DNA from: Flabesymbios commensalis
Taxonomy: Eukaryota; Annelida; Polychaeta; Terebellida; Flabelligeridae
Assembly: GCA_964017125.1 (NCBI GenBank)
Contig: OZ024903.1
Location: 86,440,747 to 86,504,746 of the forward strand
DNA: 64,000 bases
Direction of reading: 5' to 3'
Below, piece by piece: positions 48,601 through 59,199 of this stretch. The stretch's first letter is position 1. Every line of letters starts with the position of its first letter. The position numbers and the translations under genes were made by a program. Below the pieces are notes generated by a model, which had not been told where the DNA came from, did not search any database, and saw nothing but the letters and a program-made list of their open reading frames with translations.

Positions 48601-49796
48601 TAGGCTGGGAACATAATCATAGATAGAGACTGTGAATATAGGCCTACATACCGGCTGGTGTTGACTTCATTGCTTCCACTATTTTTGTCATCCACGTATC
48701 TTTGAGGTTGCTATTTATGATAACATGCTGGAATAAACTAAGACCTTGTAGAGAACAGTCAGTCTCGTTGAAGGTTTGGATATCAGTGTCTGTCATGCTG
48801 TAATACAGTACAATGATACGTTTATTTGCCTGTTGTGTGAACCTCGTGGCCATTTGAACATCTCCACGTAAATTACTGGATGTGTATGACACTGCTGTGT
48901 GACGATCAACCAGAATAAAGATAAAATCACTGAGGTAGATGTGGTTGGTGATAAACTGAACTTTATTATCACCGGGTTGAGTGTCTCTCCGACCATACAC
49001 ACCCCTAGAAAGACAAATATTATTCTGGAAAAGCAGCAGCAGCTAGCATCCAACATATTCATATATTGTTGCAATTTTCGATTATTAACCAATGACAAAA
49101 TTGTATTACTCGTTGAAAACTGTAAACTATGTGTATCTGTCTTGACGAAAATTTCAGCTTTGAATGACGAAAAATAATGTAGACCTACGCATTCCGGCAT
49201 AGGCATTAAGCGTGAAGCACACCAACGTGATTGCTCGCTGGCCCACAATTCAAACAACCATATAAGTCTACTGAGTACTTCTATGAAACAACATTGTCCC
49301 AAACGTCGCGCGGGACTACGCGCGGGCAATCGCGTTGGTGTGTTTCACGCTTTATTTGTGAACGTAACCTACTTGAGTAGAAACACTTAAATAGGCTACT
49401 ACTATAAATCTATACTTTAATTGTTTGGCCAGACAAGTAGAGTAACATTCATAATGATACCAGAGATTAAATAAAAACATATAAACTGATATTGGGCATA
49501 TTTTGTTTTACGAGGTGCCACCGTCTACGACGCTGGCTCAACATTTTATCAAGACTGGTACCACGTCTCCTGTTTCTTGGGTACATGTATACAATTTGCC
49601 TGAAGAAATATATAATGCACTTCATCTTGTAATAGCGCATTTCAGAAGGGTATTAACATTAGGCATACCTGTAGCCGGCGGTGTCTTCCAGATAAGAGCA
49701 TATCTTGTCAACCAGAGACTGCAGCTCTTTTCCAGACTGTGTATCATCATCCTCAAATAGGATAATAAAATCCGCGGCGTTTTCAGCTAAATCCAT
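42443..49796 (-). CDS. TIR-NACHT-LRR receptor (NLR family), seven coding exons
   Basis: This looks like an intracellular pattern-recognition receptor of the NLR/STAND ATPase class. Coding exons, in reading order, are 49796-49669, 49004-48652, 47601-45692, 44781-44461, 44313-43966, 43738-43370 and 42661-42443. All introns are GT-AG. Exon lengths sum to 3,648 nt, or 1,216 codons with the TGA stop, and every junction keeps frame: exon 1 ends after two bases of a codon, exon 2 after one, and the rest are phase 0. Residues 1-160 form a TIR domain, about 255-420 a NACHT ATPase, up to 797 helical NACHT-associated sequence, 798-1143 LRR-like exons, and 1144-1215 a distinct C-terminal exon. The start ATG has an in-frame TGA two codons upstream. 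A TTTGCAG acceptor just 5' of it (exon edge near 49808) suggests a noncoding leader exon. No break was seen, so the gene looks functional. The ligand is unknown. Confidence 0.87.
43370..44781 (-). CDS. Three LRR-like exons of the intact NLR
   Basis: Exons 44461-44781 (107 codons), 43966-44313 (116) and 43370-43738 (123) are all phase 0 and could be gained or lost as modules. They carry degenerate leucine-rich motifs such as VLKVSHMNF, VEEIYLHAL, VSILDCDLL and VRLLHLRR, spaced as in NLR C-terminal LRRs. They have the same order and almost the same sizes as the paralogue's exons (101, 118 and 123 codons). Read-through past the last donor (GTG|GTAAGG) would hit a stop after five more codons. I prefer splicing because the downstream exon is conserved in both copies. 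The LRR call rests on pattern and position, not a profile search. Confidence 0.75.
43877..43920. repeat. AT microsatellite
   Basis: About ten uninterrupted AT units, then ACATACATTATATATA, inside an intron of the intact NLR. Confidence 0.85.
44782..45691. other. Intron of the intact NLR, nothing else recognised
   Basis: Bounded by donor GTGAGA and acceptor TTTTCCCAG; AT-rich. No further LRR exon was found in it. Confidence 0.5.
45692..47601 (-). CDS. NACHT ATPase exon of the intact NLR
   Basis: One large exon of 1,910 nt, a common arrangement for NACHT domains. Its acceptor is TGTATTTAG|TTGGTG and its donor AAAAAG|GTGAGA. Walker A reads ASAGLGKS (protein residues about 266-273), with the Lys and Ser that bind nucleotide phosphates. 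Walker B is LFIFDGYDE (about 344-352), the extended acidic form typical of NACHT. The later VIVTSRP (sensor 1 region) and the PLFLSFACFLW helix also fit. The first 80 residues or so after the TIR are a low-complexity linker with many charged residues. The exon ends within a first LRR-like turn (ELTISHCTLGPLL). The paralogous exon at 18291-20271 is clearly homologous along its whole length. Confidence 0.88.
48100..48298 (+). repeat. Dispersed repeat, copy B
   Basis: Direct copy of the repeat at 40180-40375. It is preceded by CGGAGATCTCCGGG at about 47,989 and again, slightly changed, at about 48,036. Confidence 0.7.
48443..48520. mobile_element. Diverged hairpin MITE, CCCACTGG subfamily
   Basis: ACACGACGTTAAATCGATGT and GATCAACGGCATGTCCAGTGG, in the first third of the TIR-NACHT intron. 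Confidence 0.5.
48652..49796 (-). CDS. TIR-domain exons 1 and 2 of the intact NLR
   Basis: Exon 1 (49669-49796) encodes the opening strand and helix of a TIR fold (DFIILFEDDDTQSGKELQ). It is spliced at CTACAG|GTATGC to exon 2 (48652-49004), whose acceptor is TTTCTAG|GGGTG. The junction creates GVYGRRDTQPGDN, matching TIR box 2 (RDxxPG). Next comes the hydrophobic strand SDFIFILVD, then NKRIIVLYY, as in a TIR core. The place where NAD-cleaving TIRs carry Glu in a WCxxE context reads LRGDV here. I therefore infer an adaptor-type signalling TIR rather than an NADase, but alignment could shift this. Exon 2 ends G|GTATGT in phase 1, which fits the NACHT exon exactly. The intron between the two exons is 664 bp. 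Confidence 0.82.
49511..49552. mobile_element. MITE half, CCCAG family
   Basis: GTGCCACCGTCTACGACGCTGG and CTCAACATTTTATC; lies in the intron between the TIR exons. Confidence 0.4.
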
Positions 49797-49989
49797 TCTT
49801 CATATTATCTGCAAACATGAAAATCGATCATTAACTCTTAGTTATTATATGGAAAGACGGCTTGAGCGTCTAGGCCGAACCACAGGCACTTGAAATATGT
49901 CAGTGACCCTGAGATATAGCCTATTATATAGACATGACTGTATGCGCAGCCTGATAACCGATATCCGTATATTTATCTGATATATATAT

Positions 49990-50492
49990 GGGGGAGGGGG
50001 GCTGGCTGTCACAAAAAAATCTTTCTTAAATTTAAAGATTTAAAGATAGCATGGGTCTGATGGGGGAGTATGAGGAAGATTAGTCTACTTTTCGAACATT
50101 ATCTCTTAAAATGGTGCTTATATGTCGCCATACAGCCATTAGTTGGAAAGAATTTTTGTATGCCAACTTGCCGCGCATTGGGGCAAGTTGTCACTTAGCT
50201 GGGGCAAGTTGTCACCACTGAAATTGCTATGGGGTGAGTGTCACGTAGTTGGGGCAAGTTGTCACTACTGAAATCTATATGGGGCAAGTTGTCACATAGT
50301 TGGGGAAAGCTGTCACACTACAATAAATTGCTAAATATGGCATTTTAACCAGAACATGAACGCAAATGAACAATGCCGGGGCAAGATGTCACAGTGCTGG
50401 GGCAAGATGTCACAGTGCTGGGGCAAGATGTCACAGTACTGGGGCAAGATGTCACAGTGCCGGGGCAAGATGCCTACTTGCCCCAGCAAGGT
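49990..50492. repeat. Array of GGGGCAAGTTGTCAC / GGGGCAAGATGTCAC words
   Basis: The left edge TGGGGGAGGGGGGCTGG..CTGTCAC resembles GGGGAGACCGGGGC. The word GGGGCAAGTTGTCAC then repeats at 50,160-50,310, and a 20-bp tandem unit (TGCTGGGGCAAGATGTCACA) repeats at 50,378-50,470. Its subterminal-word layout is like the elements at 20.7 and 21.9 kb. The open frame over it is repeat-derived. Confidence 0.65.
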
Positions 50493-50564
50493 ATCCACAC
50501 TTGAATGCAGATTTCTCAAACACCATGTGCGTATATATGTTTTAATAATTGAGAGTACAATGAA

Positions 50565-50645
50565 TGCCGCCAGGATAGCCATTTGTAAAGTGGTTGACTG
50601 TGGGCCAAGAGGTACAGGGTTTGAATCCCGCTACAGCCTACTGGC
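50565..50645 (+). repeat. tRNA-like SINE head
   Basis: TAGCCATTTGTAAAGTGG is A-box-like and GGGTTTGAATCCC is a good B box, 28 bases downstream. The stem pairing is too poor for a tRNA. Poly-A-like AATAAAAACC follows at about 50,720. Confidence 0.5.
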
Positions 50646-50649
50646 CTAT

Positions 50650-52105
50650 ATGTTATTCCTTTGTTGCCCCTACGGCACACACATATACTGTGATCCTCGC
50701 TGTTCAAATACAAGGGATAATAAAAACCGAGTAACCATATTAAATAATTAAAAAATGATAATGACTAAATGACCATGCGATACGTCAAAACTTACAGATA
50801 ACCTTCAATGGCCAATGGACGTAGCTGGTGATCATAATTATTTCATACTCGTTCATACCCACTTTGAAAATCGCAATCTCACTTAAACATGTAAAATGCG
50901 TTATCAAACCATGCTACACGTCTCCACGGTCTGCTATATCTGTATATTTCACACAACTCGAAATATATGGTGATCTGCATAGAATGGGATATACCGGGTA
51001 TGAAAGGTTCAGTTTCAAAAACGTGACACCATCTGATGCAGAACAGATGTGCATGGCAATCGCATACACATCTACATGTATATTTATTTTCTAGCCCAAG
51101 ATACAGGCAAGATTTTAGGCAGGATAAAGCATGAGGATCGACTTTAGACGTTAGAATCCGCAATTTCGTGACTTTTCCAGAGCTTGCATACGAAAAAAAA
51201 ACCTATCTCAGAACTTATTTTTACAACTTTATTTTAATATTTAGCTGTCTAGGGTGCTGGTCGTGAAGGAAATTATATGTACCAAGTCTAAAAACAATTT
51301 TGATCTTTTTTTAATGAACAGACCTGTGACAACACAGACAAAAACACAAGCAAACTACGCTACATTCTTTCTGTTTAAAATATGATGAGTATTTTAGTAT
51401 GGATACTACGACCAACATTATCAGATTATTACCAAAATCAGTTGAAAAATATAAATGTATATTTATGTACTATTATAATTTATGGGATAATTAAAGTGTT
51501 TGTTGGATAGGCCTAATGTTACTTATGGCCCCCTCTGTTTGATTATTTTTTCTTGCAACATTTATTGCTTTGGTGTGATTTTGTATTGGTTGGTTAATAT
51601 TTCAAATAACAAATACTTTTCCAGAATACCCCTTCAGCTATATCAAGTTATCAAGGCCAAAATTTTATTGACGCAAATTTTTACTTGCTGTTCGGAGGGA
51701 CACCAGGCCTGGTGGCCGGCCCCGATGGCTCATTCGATCCGTTTGTGAGCTCGGATGTTTGTCGGATGTTTGTCATTGGGGTTATGCATATAGGGGCCTA
51801 CAGTGCTACAAACTGTTTTAAAGGCCTGGAGTGTGCAGCGCTGTGGTAGGCCCTACTATGCACTATAAAGCACCCTTGAAGACATTCAATAAGAGTAGGG
51901 CACAGTCCCGACTTTAGGCTTCCTTCTGTCGCAATATTGCCTTGATTGTGCAAAAAGCGACGTGAAAGCAAAAAATATATTCACTCACGCCTGGTGAGTA
52001 TACCGTTAGCTAACCCACTCGGCATGCTAACTAAAACGTTATATCGTAATTATCATCACATAAATGCACACGTATCATTATAACATCTCATGCCAATTAA
52101 GAATT
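50650..52105. other. Intergenic upstream of the LINE
   Basis: Nothing recognised. The intact NLR's leader exon or promoter could lie on the minus strand between 49,810 and about 51,000, but no motif decides it. Confidence 0.35.
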
Positions 52106-52109
52106 TTCG

Positions 52110-53208
52110 AGGTGCACCAGAGGGGAATAGAGATTTAGGTTAATTGCCACTCTCTATACCAGTCAAACATCGAGAGTTAAATGGGGTCTTTTTCCGAGAC
52201 GTTTTCAATCAGTAATGGTGTGAAGCAGGATGGGGTTTTATCCCTTATCCTGTTTGGTGTGTATATTAATAGTTTGCTTGATAAACTTGAACAATCACGT
52301 GCCGGATGCTATATTGGTCATATATTCATGGGAGCATTTGGATATGCCGATGATATTATTCTGCTTGCACTAATGCACCATGTAAAAAATCATGTGTTTT
52401 ATTAGATATATGTAAGCAATTTTCACTGGAATTCCAAGTAAATTTTAACTCGAGCAAAAGTAAGCTCATTGTTTTCTTCAAATGCCAATGACTGTGATAC
52501 TTCGGTATTATTCAATAATCAAATGATCAGCTCCGTGTCCAGTGAGCAGAATCTTGGTCATATTATTGGCAAACAGGTATCACAAGACTGCATTAAGAGT
52601 ATCACTAATTTTAGCAAAAGAGTAAACGTCTTGTCTGCAGTATTCAAATTAAATTTTAGTGAAACTAAATACTTCTTATTTAAAGTTTTTTGTATGTCTT
52701 TATGCGGAAGTGTTACTGTGGGATGTTTCGTCCAAACATGTTGAAATGTACCACTTGGCGTAAATGTATCCGACGCCTACTGGGTCTTCCATATAGAACT
52801 CATAATAATTATCTGCTTCACCTCATTTGTAACGATATACAGGTCGACGGACAATTACATCTACGTCTTTTTGAACTTTTTTGTAAATAACCTTAAGAGT
52901 GATAATACATTAAATTGTGTGCTTTGCTATATGTTCACGTGGAAGCCGTTCCGAGGCCAGTAACAGCCTTAATTTAATCACAAATTTGTACAGCCCGGAC
53001 AAGTTGTTGACATATCTTTCATGAATAGAATAATAAATGTAAATAGTCCCATATCAGCCGATATGATGTCAGCTGGAGCTATTTATGACGTATTGTGCAT
53101 GCGAGATCAGAAAAACACAATTTTACGTCGGATGAACTGAATCAGTTATTATCTTTTTTCTGTCTTGATAATTTCAACGATGGGCATATTGAGCGACTTA
53201 TGAAGTGA
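52110..53208 (+). mobile_element. 5'-truncated LINE (non-LTR retrotransposon) reverse transcriptase
   Basis: Reverse transcriptase blocks include FSISNGVKQDGVLS and ILFGVYINSLLDKL, and then the catalytic GYADDIILL at about 52,339-52,365. Thumb and C-terminal blocks follow: CIRRLLGLPYRTHNNYLLHL at about 52,768-52,827 and a tail ending in ERLMK plus TGA at 53,206-53,208. The frame changes after YADD, after about 52,744 and again near 53,100, so the copy is dead. Endonuclease and 5' parts are absent. NGVKQxG and YADD are LINE-typical; the clade (CR1/Jockey/RTE side) is undecided. Confidence 0.8.
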
Positions 53209-53269
53209 AATCCATTTTTCAGTGATGCCATTTTCTGCAACACACCGACTGTACCTGTATGTTTTGACA

Positions 53270-53690
53270 AAATAATTAATCTTGATATTGACCGAGCTAT
53301 AAATAGATATGCATTTTTCAGTAATGGCGGCGCTAATTTGCATACTAAATTTTCAAAAACACACCAGATCACTTTAAAAATAATTTTAATGTCTTCTTTG
53401 ATCCTCAAAATATGGGTGTAGGCCTATACAGACACCCTTATTGTGCCGTTATCTGTGATATTGATCAAACTATTAACTATTTTTTTTCTGTAGTGACGGC
53501 GCTAATTTACATACTAAATTTTCTGAAACACTGAAAATAGTGTCTTCTTTGACTCTCAACACATAGGTGTAGACACCCTTATCATGCTTATTGTGCCATT
53601 ATCTGTGATATTGACCAAACTATAGCTAAATATATTTTTTCGGTAGAGGCGGCAACATTTGCAAAACAATGGCATGTGGAACTATTTTCA
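53270..53690 (+). repeat. Tandem repeat of about 165 bp, two and a half units
   Basis: GATATTGACC..ACTAT, GGCGGCGCTAATTTGCATAC, TAAATTTTC, GTCTTCTTTGA and AGACACCCTTAT recur in order from 53,280, 53,457 and 53,608. It lies directly after the LINE. Confidence 0.7.
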
Positions 53691-53819
53691 GCTTGTAAAC
53701 ATAGCTGAACGTTTTTTACTGTTTTTTTTGCTAGATACACCAATTAGAAGTATATTTCCACGGGTGCACGGAAACCCTATTCATGGACTAGACTAGAATT
53801 GTAGTCTAGGTCTAATGTA

Positions 53820-54383
53820 AACAAGAGGGCTGAAGTCCTATATCATCCCCCGCCATAAATTAGGTTGGAGTTTTTTGCGGTCACAAATACATAAAAAGTC
53901 GACTTGTGGCGGCCATTTTTAATTTCAGTCAAATAACCTGCACATTTCCAGATGATGGGTAATGTGATTATAAAATTTATGTGAATTTTTCATGACTTCA
54001 ATTTTTTAGTATTTGCGCCACAAAAATTAATAAAGTTGATCCATGGCAGCCATTTTGAATTTCAGTAAAACCTTGAAAAAATCACCTGCACATATTCCTT
54101 AGCATGGGGAATGTGACTGTAAAATTTGCATAATCTCTGACCTTTTTTGAAGTTTTCGCGCACAAAATTTTTTTGGATTTGCACTCCGGCGGCAATTTTG
54201 GTAGCATCTTTAAAAAATCATTTGCACATCACCATTTTGCTAGGAATGTGATGTTAAAATTAAAAAAAAAGATTTTTTGAGTTTTTGGAGTTCACCTCAG
54301 GTGGCCATCTTGAATTTTACCATTTCCTCGATTCTTGGGCACTGCCCATTTCATATTGAGTTGGTGCCCCGGTCTCCCCTACA
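53820..54383. repeat. Repeat tract with GGCGGCCATTTT units, right end GCCCCGGTCTCCCCTA
   Basis: It starts with ACAAGAGGGCTGAAGTCC and ATCCCCCGCC, which resembles the start of the array at 56.7 kb. Four diverged units follow, each holding a GCCATTTTGAATTT-like word. It ends in GGTGCCCCGGTCTCCCCTA, the core seen at 21.2 and 22.96 kb. Confidence 0.5.
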
Positions 54384-54389
54384 TCTAGG

Positions 54390-56695
54390 CCATAGGCTAA
54401 ACTTTAGCAGTGGTTAGTCCCTTTGGCTGAAACAGCCACAGTTTGACCCCGTACAAAATCGTGGGACATTTCTTTGGACGGTCATATCTAAGACTTGTCC
54501 CTGAATAATCAGGTCAAAAATAGTTGTTTTTTTAATCAGTAACATTTCAGTTCCATGTCCGCATACTCAGCTCAGAGGTCGCCCAGTCATTTTAAAGTTA
54601 TGGACATTTTTCGGAACTTGGGGTAAAGATCGCTCTCAGTCACCGCCATGTTGAATTTTTCGGGTGAAGCAAATACATCAATCCACGGCCCCGTGGGCCT
54701 CGGAGAGGACAGTCCGGGATGACACGCCTAGGCTAACGATTAGGCCTGTAGAACAATTTATTTGTCTTCACAAAAACCGCGCCGATTCATGAGCAGTGAC
54801 CTCTACCATTTTGCAAACATTCTTGTTTTAGTGACATTTCCTGTGATGAGACCATGATTGTTCTTTTATAGTTTCTGTTAGCTGCTGCTGCTGCCGGGCT
54901 CCGAGGTTGTTTTTATGAGCGATAATACGTTGCGCCCTGACGTTGCACATTATATTCTTGAAACAGTTCTACATCAAAATGATCAATTCACCCAAACAAT
55001 CTATCCAGACATTCTATGATGTATTAACTGCCATTTAGAATCATTTAAAACATTACATTACACTCAGGGCTACAAATATTATATGGATAATAATAGTACA
55101 GTATTTTACCATTTCTCATCCCAGAGATGACATTCGAGGTTGGTCTCACGCACCATATTATCGTAACGTTAGCACACTGTCTACATCTGTACATGTCTAG
55201 AGGCCTAGTATGAGCATCTCAGTGGCGTAGCCAGCATGTACGCCTACAACCTGATCAGCCTAAAAAAACCTACATAATTCTAAGAAATTGAGTGTTATTT
55301 TCACATTTTACGGGAACCAATATAGGCCTATCGTAATACTGTTACAGACGGCAGGCAACATACTACATAGGGGCCTATTTCAAGCATCATTTTCCATCCC
55401 GGAAAATAGACTACATTTTCCTACAGCCAAGGGTTTTAGTTACTAGGCCTAGGCCCCTATATGTTTGCCTGCCGTAGTAATCAGGTAATACAATGTAACC
55501 TAACCATGTTAATAGGGCCGTAACAGTAGCGTAGTGCGAATACCTGAGGGAGATAATTTAACCCAGTTAAAAAAAACATTGCAGACACAAAGAATAGACG
55601 TCACGGTTGGAGTTGAAGCTGAATTAGCTCATTTGTTGCGTCAAAATTATCGTTATATGGAAAAATTACTTATTATAAAAAACAACCATAAGGATTCCTT
55701 AATTATGATCTGTAGGCCCAATAGGATCACTATAACCCTTTGTGTAGGCCTGCAATGTATTTACATCGAAATTAAAAGATTATTACCGGTAGGGCCTACA
55801 TTATAAGATGATTGTAACCAGCTGTAGGCCCATGGCCAATGCTAGAAGTGACCAGTTGCAGTAGGCCTATCATTTGGTGTCTAGCTATAATCAATGCCAA
55901 AACTTCAGTAGGCCTAGCTGGTTAAAATTAGATTTCATTCTTAAAACCCTTTCGGCCTGAATTAATCATCGCGATATTCCATACACTACAAGCCCAGACT
56001 TGCTGTCGCAATTCTAGACGTGTAGTGTATGAAGATTACTTGAACTTGGTGATCGATTGTAAAAAAAAATGCCATAGGCCTATAGGTGCCTAGGCCCCTA
56101 AATTGTTGAAACAATTTCACGGAAATGGTCGTTCTGAAAATTAAGTTAGTTTTCATGGATGCAAAATGATGCTTTGAGGCATGATGGTTAAAAGGTTGAA
56201 GGTTCCTCAAGGTTATTTTCATATATGGGTTTATGCTGATGCGCCAACCGTAGGCCCTAAGCTTTTTTTAAATAGAGTTTCTATTTATCAGATATATATC
56301 AAAACGAAATCAAATCGATGTGAATTAGGACATAAATTATTGTGGTAGGCCCTACTAGTTTTAATTTCTTTTCACATGTTCAGTAAAACATTTGCATTGT
56401 TTCTGCAATTTAAATTGTGTAGTGGACATGTAGTGGAAATTCCCATTGATGTCCATAGGTATGCTTGTAAGTAAGGGATAGTAGGCTTACCAACAGCCTC
56501 AGATAAAATGCATAATAGTGAATCGTGTTACCAAGTAGCCTACATCGAAATTGCATCTACAAGTAGTCTGAAATACAAACATGATGGGGGGGGGGGAGTG
56601 ACATTAGTAGATCAAGAGATGGGGCCGGGGTGGTCAATTAACAGCTAAATGATGTCTCCAGAAATTAATCTCAAGTGCTCTCACAAACAACCAAA
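54390..56695. other. Intergenic, TAGGCCTA-rich
   Basis: No gene recognised. About ten AGGCCTA words lie between 54,400 and 56,100. Confidence 0.4.
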
Positions 56696-56699
56696 AACA

Positions 56700-57825
56700 A
56701 ACAAGAGCGCTGACGCTATAATGATATCCCCCGCCATTAATGAAAGTCAATAATGGCTTTAAAGTCAAAGGTTAAAAAATAGGTCAAAGGTCACAACCCC
56801 CCCCCCCCCAAAAAGCACATCTACACCTCCTAAGGGATGTGTGTGGCAATATAAATCCAGCAAAAGCTTTTCGAGCTATATATCATCCGGGAAATGAACT
56901 TATCTTCTGCCATCAATTAGAGTCACTACTGCCCTCAAAATCAAACGTAAAAAAATAGGTCAAAGGTCACAACCCCCAAAAGGCACATCTACACCCCTGA
57001 GGGATATGTGTATGCAATATGAAAACAATCAAGCAAATGCTTTCTGAGATATCATCCGGAAACTGAACTTATCACCCGCCATCAATTAAAGTCAATAATG
57101 GCCTCAAAATTGAAGGTCAACAATTAGGTTAAATGTCAAAATTAACCCCCAAAAGGCACATCTACACCCCCTGAGGGATGTGTGTGTGCAGTATGAAAAC
57201 AATCCAGCAAACGCTTCGTGAGATATCGCTCAGAAACTAAAGTTATCATCCAAAATCAAATAAAGTCAATAATCGCCTCAAAATCAAAGGTAAAAAAAAA
57301 GGTCAAAGGTCATAACCCCTAAAAGGCACATCTACACCCCATAAGGGATGTGTGTGTGCAGTATGAAAACAATTCAGCAAACGCTTTGCGAGATATCGCC
57401 CGGAAACTGAACTTATCATCCGCAATCAATTGAAATCAATAATCGCCTCAAAATCAAAGGTCAAAAATTAGATTAAAGGTCATAACCCCCGAAAGGCACA
57501 TCTACACCCCTGAGAGATTTGTGTGTGCAGTATGAAAAAAATTCAGCACACGCTTTGCGAGATATCGTCCGGAAACTGAACTTATTATCCGCAATCAATT
57601 AAAGTCGATAATCACCTCAAAATCAAAGGTAAAAAACTAGGTCATAACCACCAAAAGGCACATCTACCCCCCTAAGGGATGTGTGTATGCAATATGAAAG
57701 CAATCCGGCTAATGGTTTCAGAGATATCGTCCGGAAGCGAAACACGGACGCACGGCTGCACAGCCGCACGGCCAGACATGGTGATGACAATATCCCCCGC
57801 CCCTACTTCGTGGGCGGGGGATAAA
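56700..57825 (+). repeat. Tandem array, six units of ~168 bp, with ATCCCCCGCC boundaries
   Basis: AAAAGGCACATCTACACC or a close variant occurs near 56,810, 56,977, 57,151, 57,321, 57,491 and 57,652. Each is followed by GGGATGTGTGTGTGCA-like sequence and GAGATATCGTCCGGAAACTG. The left edge has GATATCCCCCGCC; the right edge is ATCCCCCGCCCCTA..TGGGCGGGGGAT, a small hairpin. Confidence 0.85.
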
Positions 57826-57829
57826 AATC

Positions 57830-58985
57830 CTATGGGGGGCTTACAGCGCCACCAAAACCCCTCAGCTGCTTCTTTCGGCTCGCTTTCGAAACTAAATAGC
57901 CACTGATAATTATTTGGTGCGGTCTTGCTACTCAGCTCCACAATAGAATCAGCCTACCAGAAGGTTTTGTTCAGAACAATAATTCCATGACAAGTAACGG
58001 CTATTTCATGGCGAAGGACTCAATCCATTCCGTCCTGAATTTAAAAAAATATTTTTAAAATCACAATATTCACAATTATGTCACGATGGCAAGCAAGTAT
58101 ATATATCAGGATAGCAAACAAACAAATGTATCTGGTCACTTTTTCAAATGTAAAAAATTAAAATTCATGAGCATGATGTTCTTATGAAATCGCTATCAAA
58201 GTAATGATAAGGTGTCGTTAGTTTTAGGTCTACCAGGTTGCTCTGTATGACCGTTTTTAAGCTGCTAAATGTGCTATTGTGAAAAAAAGATAAATTTGGA
58301 CAATTGCTGCTATCGTGACATTTGGATTAATGTGGGTCCTGCTGTCTTTTTCATGATAGAATATTTTTAAATGAGTTTTTCTCCCTCTAAAATATATGTA
58401 TTTCGACAATGTTTACCAACTAATTGCTTTGATATAATATACTTATTCTGTTTTTATCATAAATTTTGTCTTATTTGCTATTGTGACTTCTGCGATAGCA
58501 AGTGAAGTTCATCGGGATATAATTCGTCACTTTTTGTGAAATCAGCCATACCGTATCTCTGTCTAGAATACGACACTGTGTAGGCCTATAATACTAATTA
58601 AGATTAGAAGCCTTAAGATAGACTACCAGGTCAGCATATTTAATTTATATGTTTAAAGCTAATCTACATGACTGTGTACATTAACACATTGCGATGTTAA
58701 CTCTTTGATAATACTATAACCTTCTCAATAAGGTGAATGGAAATAAATTGATTTTATTGGAAGCATATATGTCATGTGATGCACTAATGCAACAAGGGTG
58801 GTCGAGGGGTTGAAGTTCAAACTAAAATGAACTGCTTTGGAAATAAAAAAAATCTTATTAATATCAAATGTTAATTTGCGATGACAATTCAAAATCGAAA
58901 CAAAAACACGAGGAGAACAAAATGCACGTAAGTTTCTATTTGGACACACAAGCGGGCAACCTTACAGGCAACACTGGGACACAAC
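57830..58985. other. Intergenic, nothing recognised
   Basis: No coding or repeat structure could be supported. Confidence 0.35.
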
Positions 58986-58990
58986 CCTTT

Positions 58991-59075
58991 CCCGGCATAC
59001 ACGAGACGTTGACCCAGTGTTGGTATGATGATGGGCCCGCGTCGCAGACACTATTTCAGTATTTCCTGTTTGCTG
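58991..59075. mobile_element. MITE copy (CCCAG family)
   Basis: CCCGGCATACACGAGACGTT, GACCCAGTGTTGG, GGGCCCGCGTCGCAGAC and TTTGCTGG; right arm diverged. Confidence 0.55.
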
Positions 59076-59122
59076 GTTTAACGTTGAATCCAAGTTGTAG
59101 TGACGTCATGTAGGCCTACACA

Positions 59123-59192
59123 CCCAGTAAACACAAAACATTTGTGTAACATTTATACAATGTTGGACCAAAGTCGAAGACGTTGGTCCCGA
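59123..59192. mobile_element. Left half of a MITE copy
   Basis: CCCAGTAAACACAAAACATT, ACAATGTTGGACC and GTCGAAGACGTTGG; the right half is absent. Confidence 0.5.
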
Positions 59193-59199
59193 TTCTGAG

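Noticed and set aside
50565-50645. Functional tRNA gene
   Set aside because: Only the boxes are present; the acceptor and anticodon stems do not pair.
50356-50751. Open frame of 131 codons with repeated GKMSQCW
   Set aside because: The repeats are the GGGGCAAGATGTCACAG DNA words read in one frame; there is no protein family and the rest of the frame crosses a SINE-like piece.
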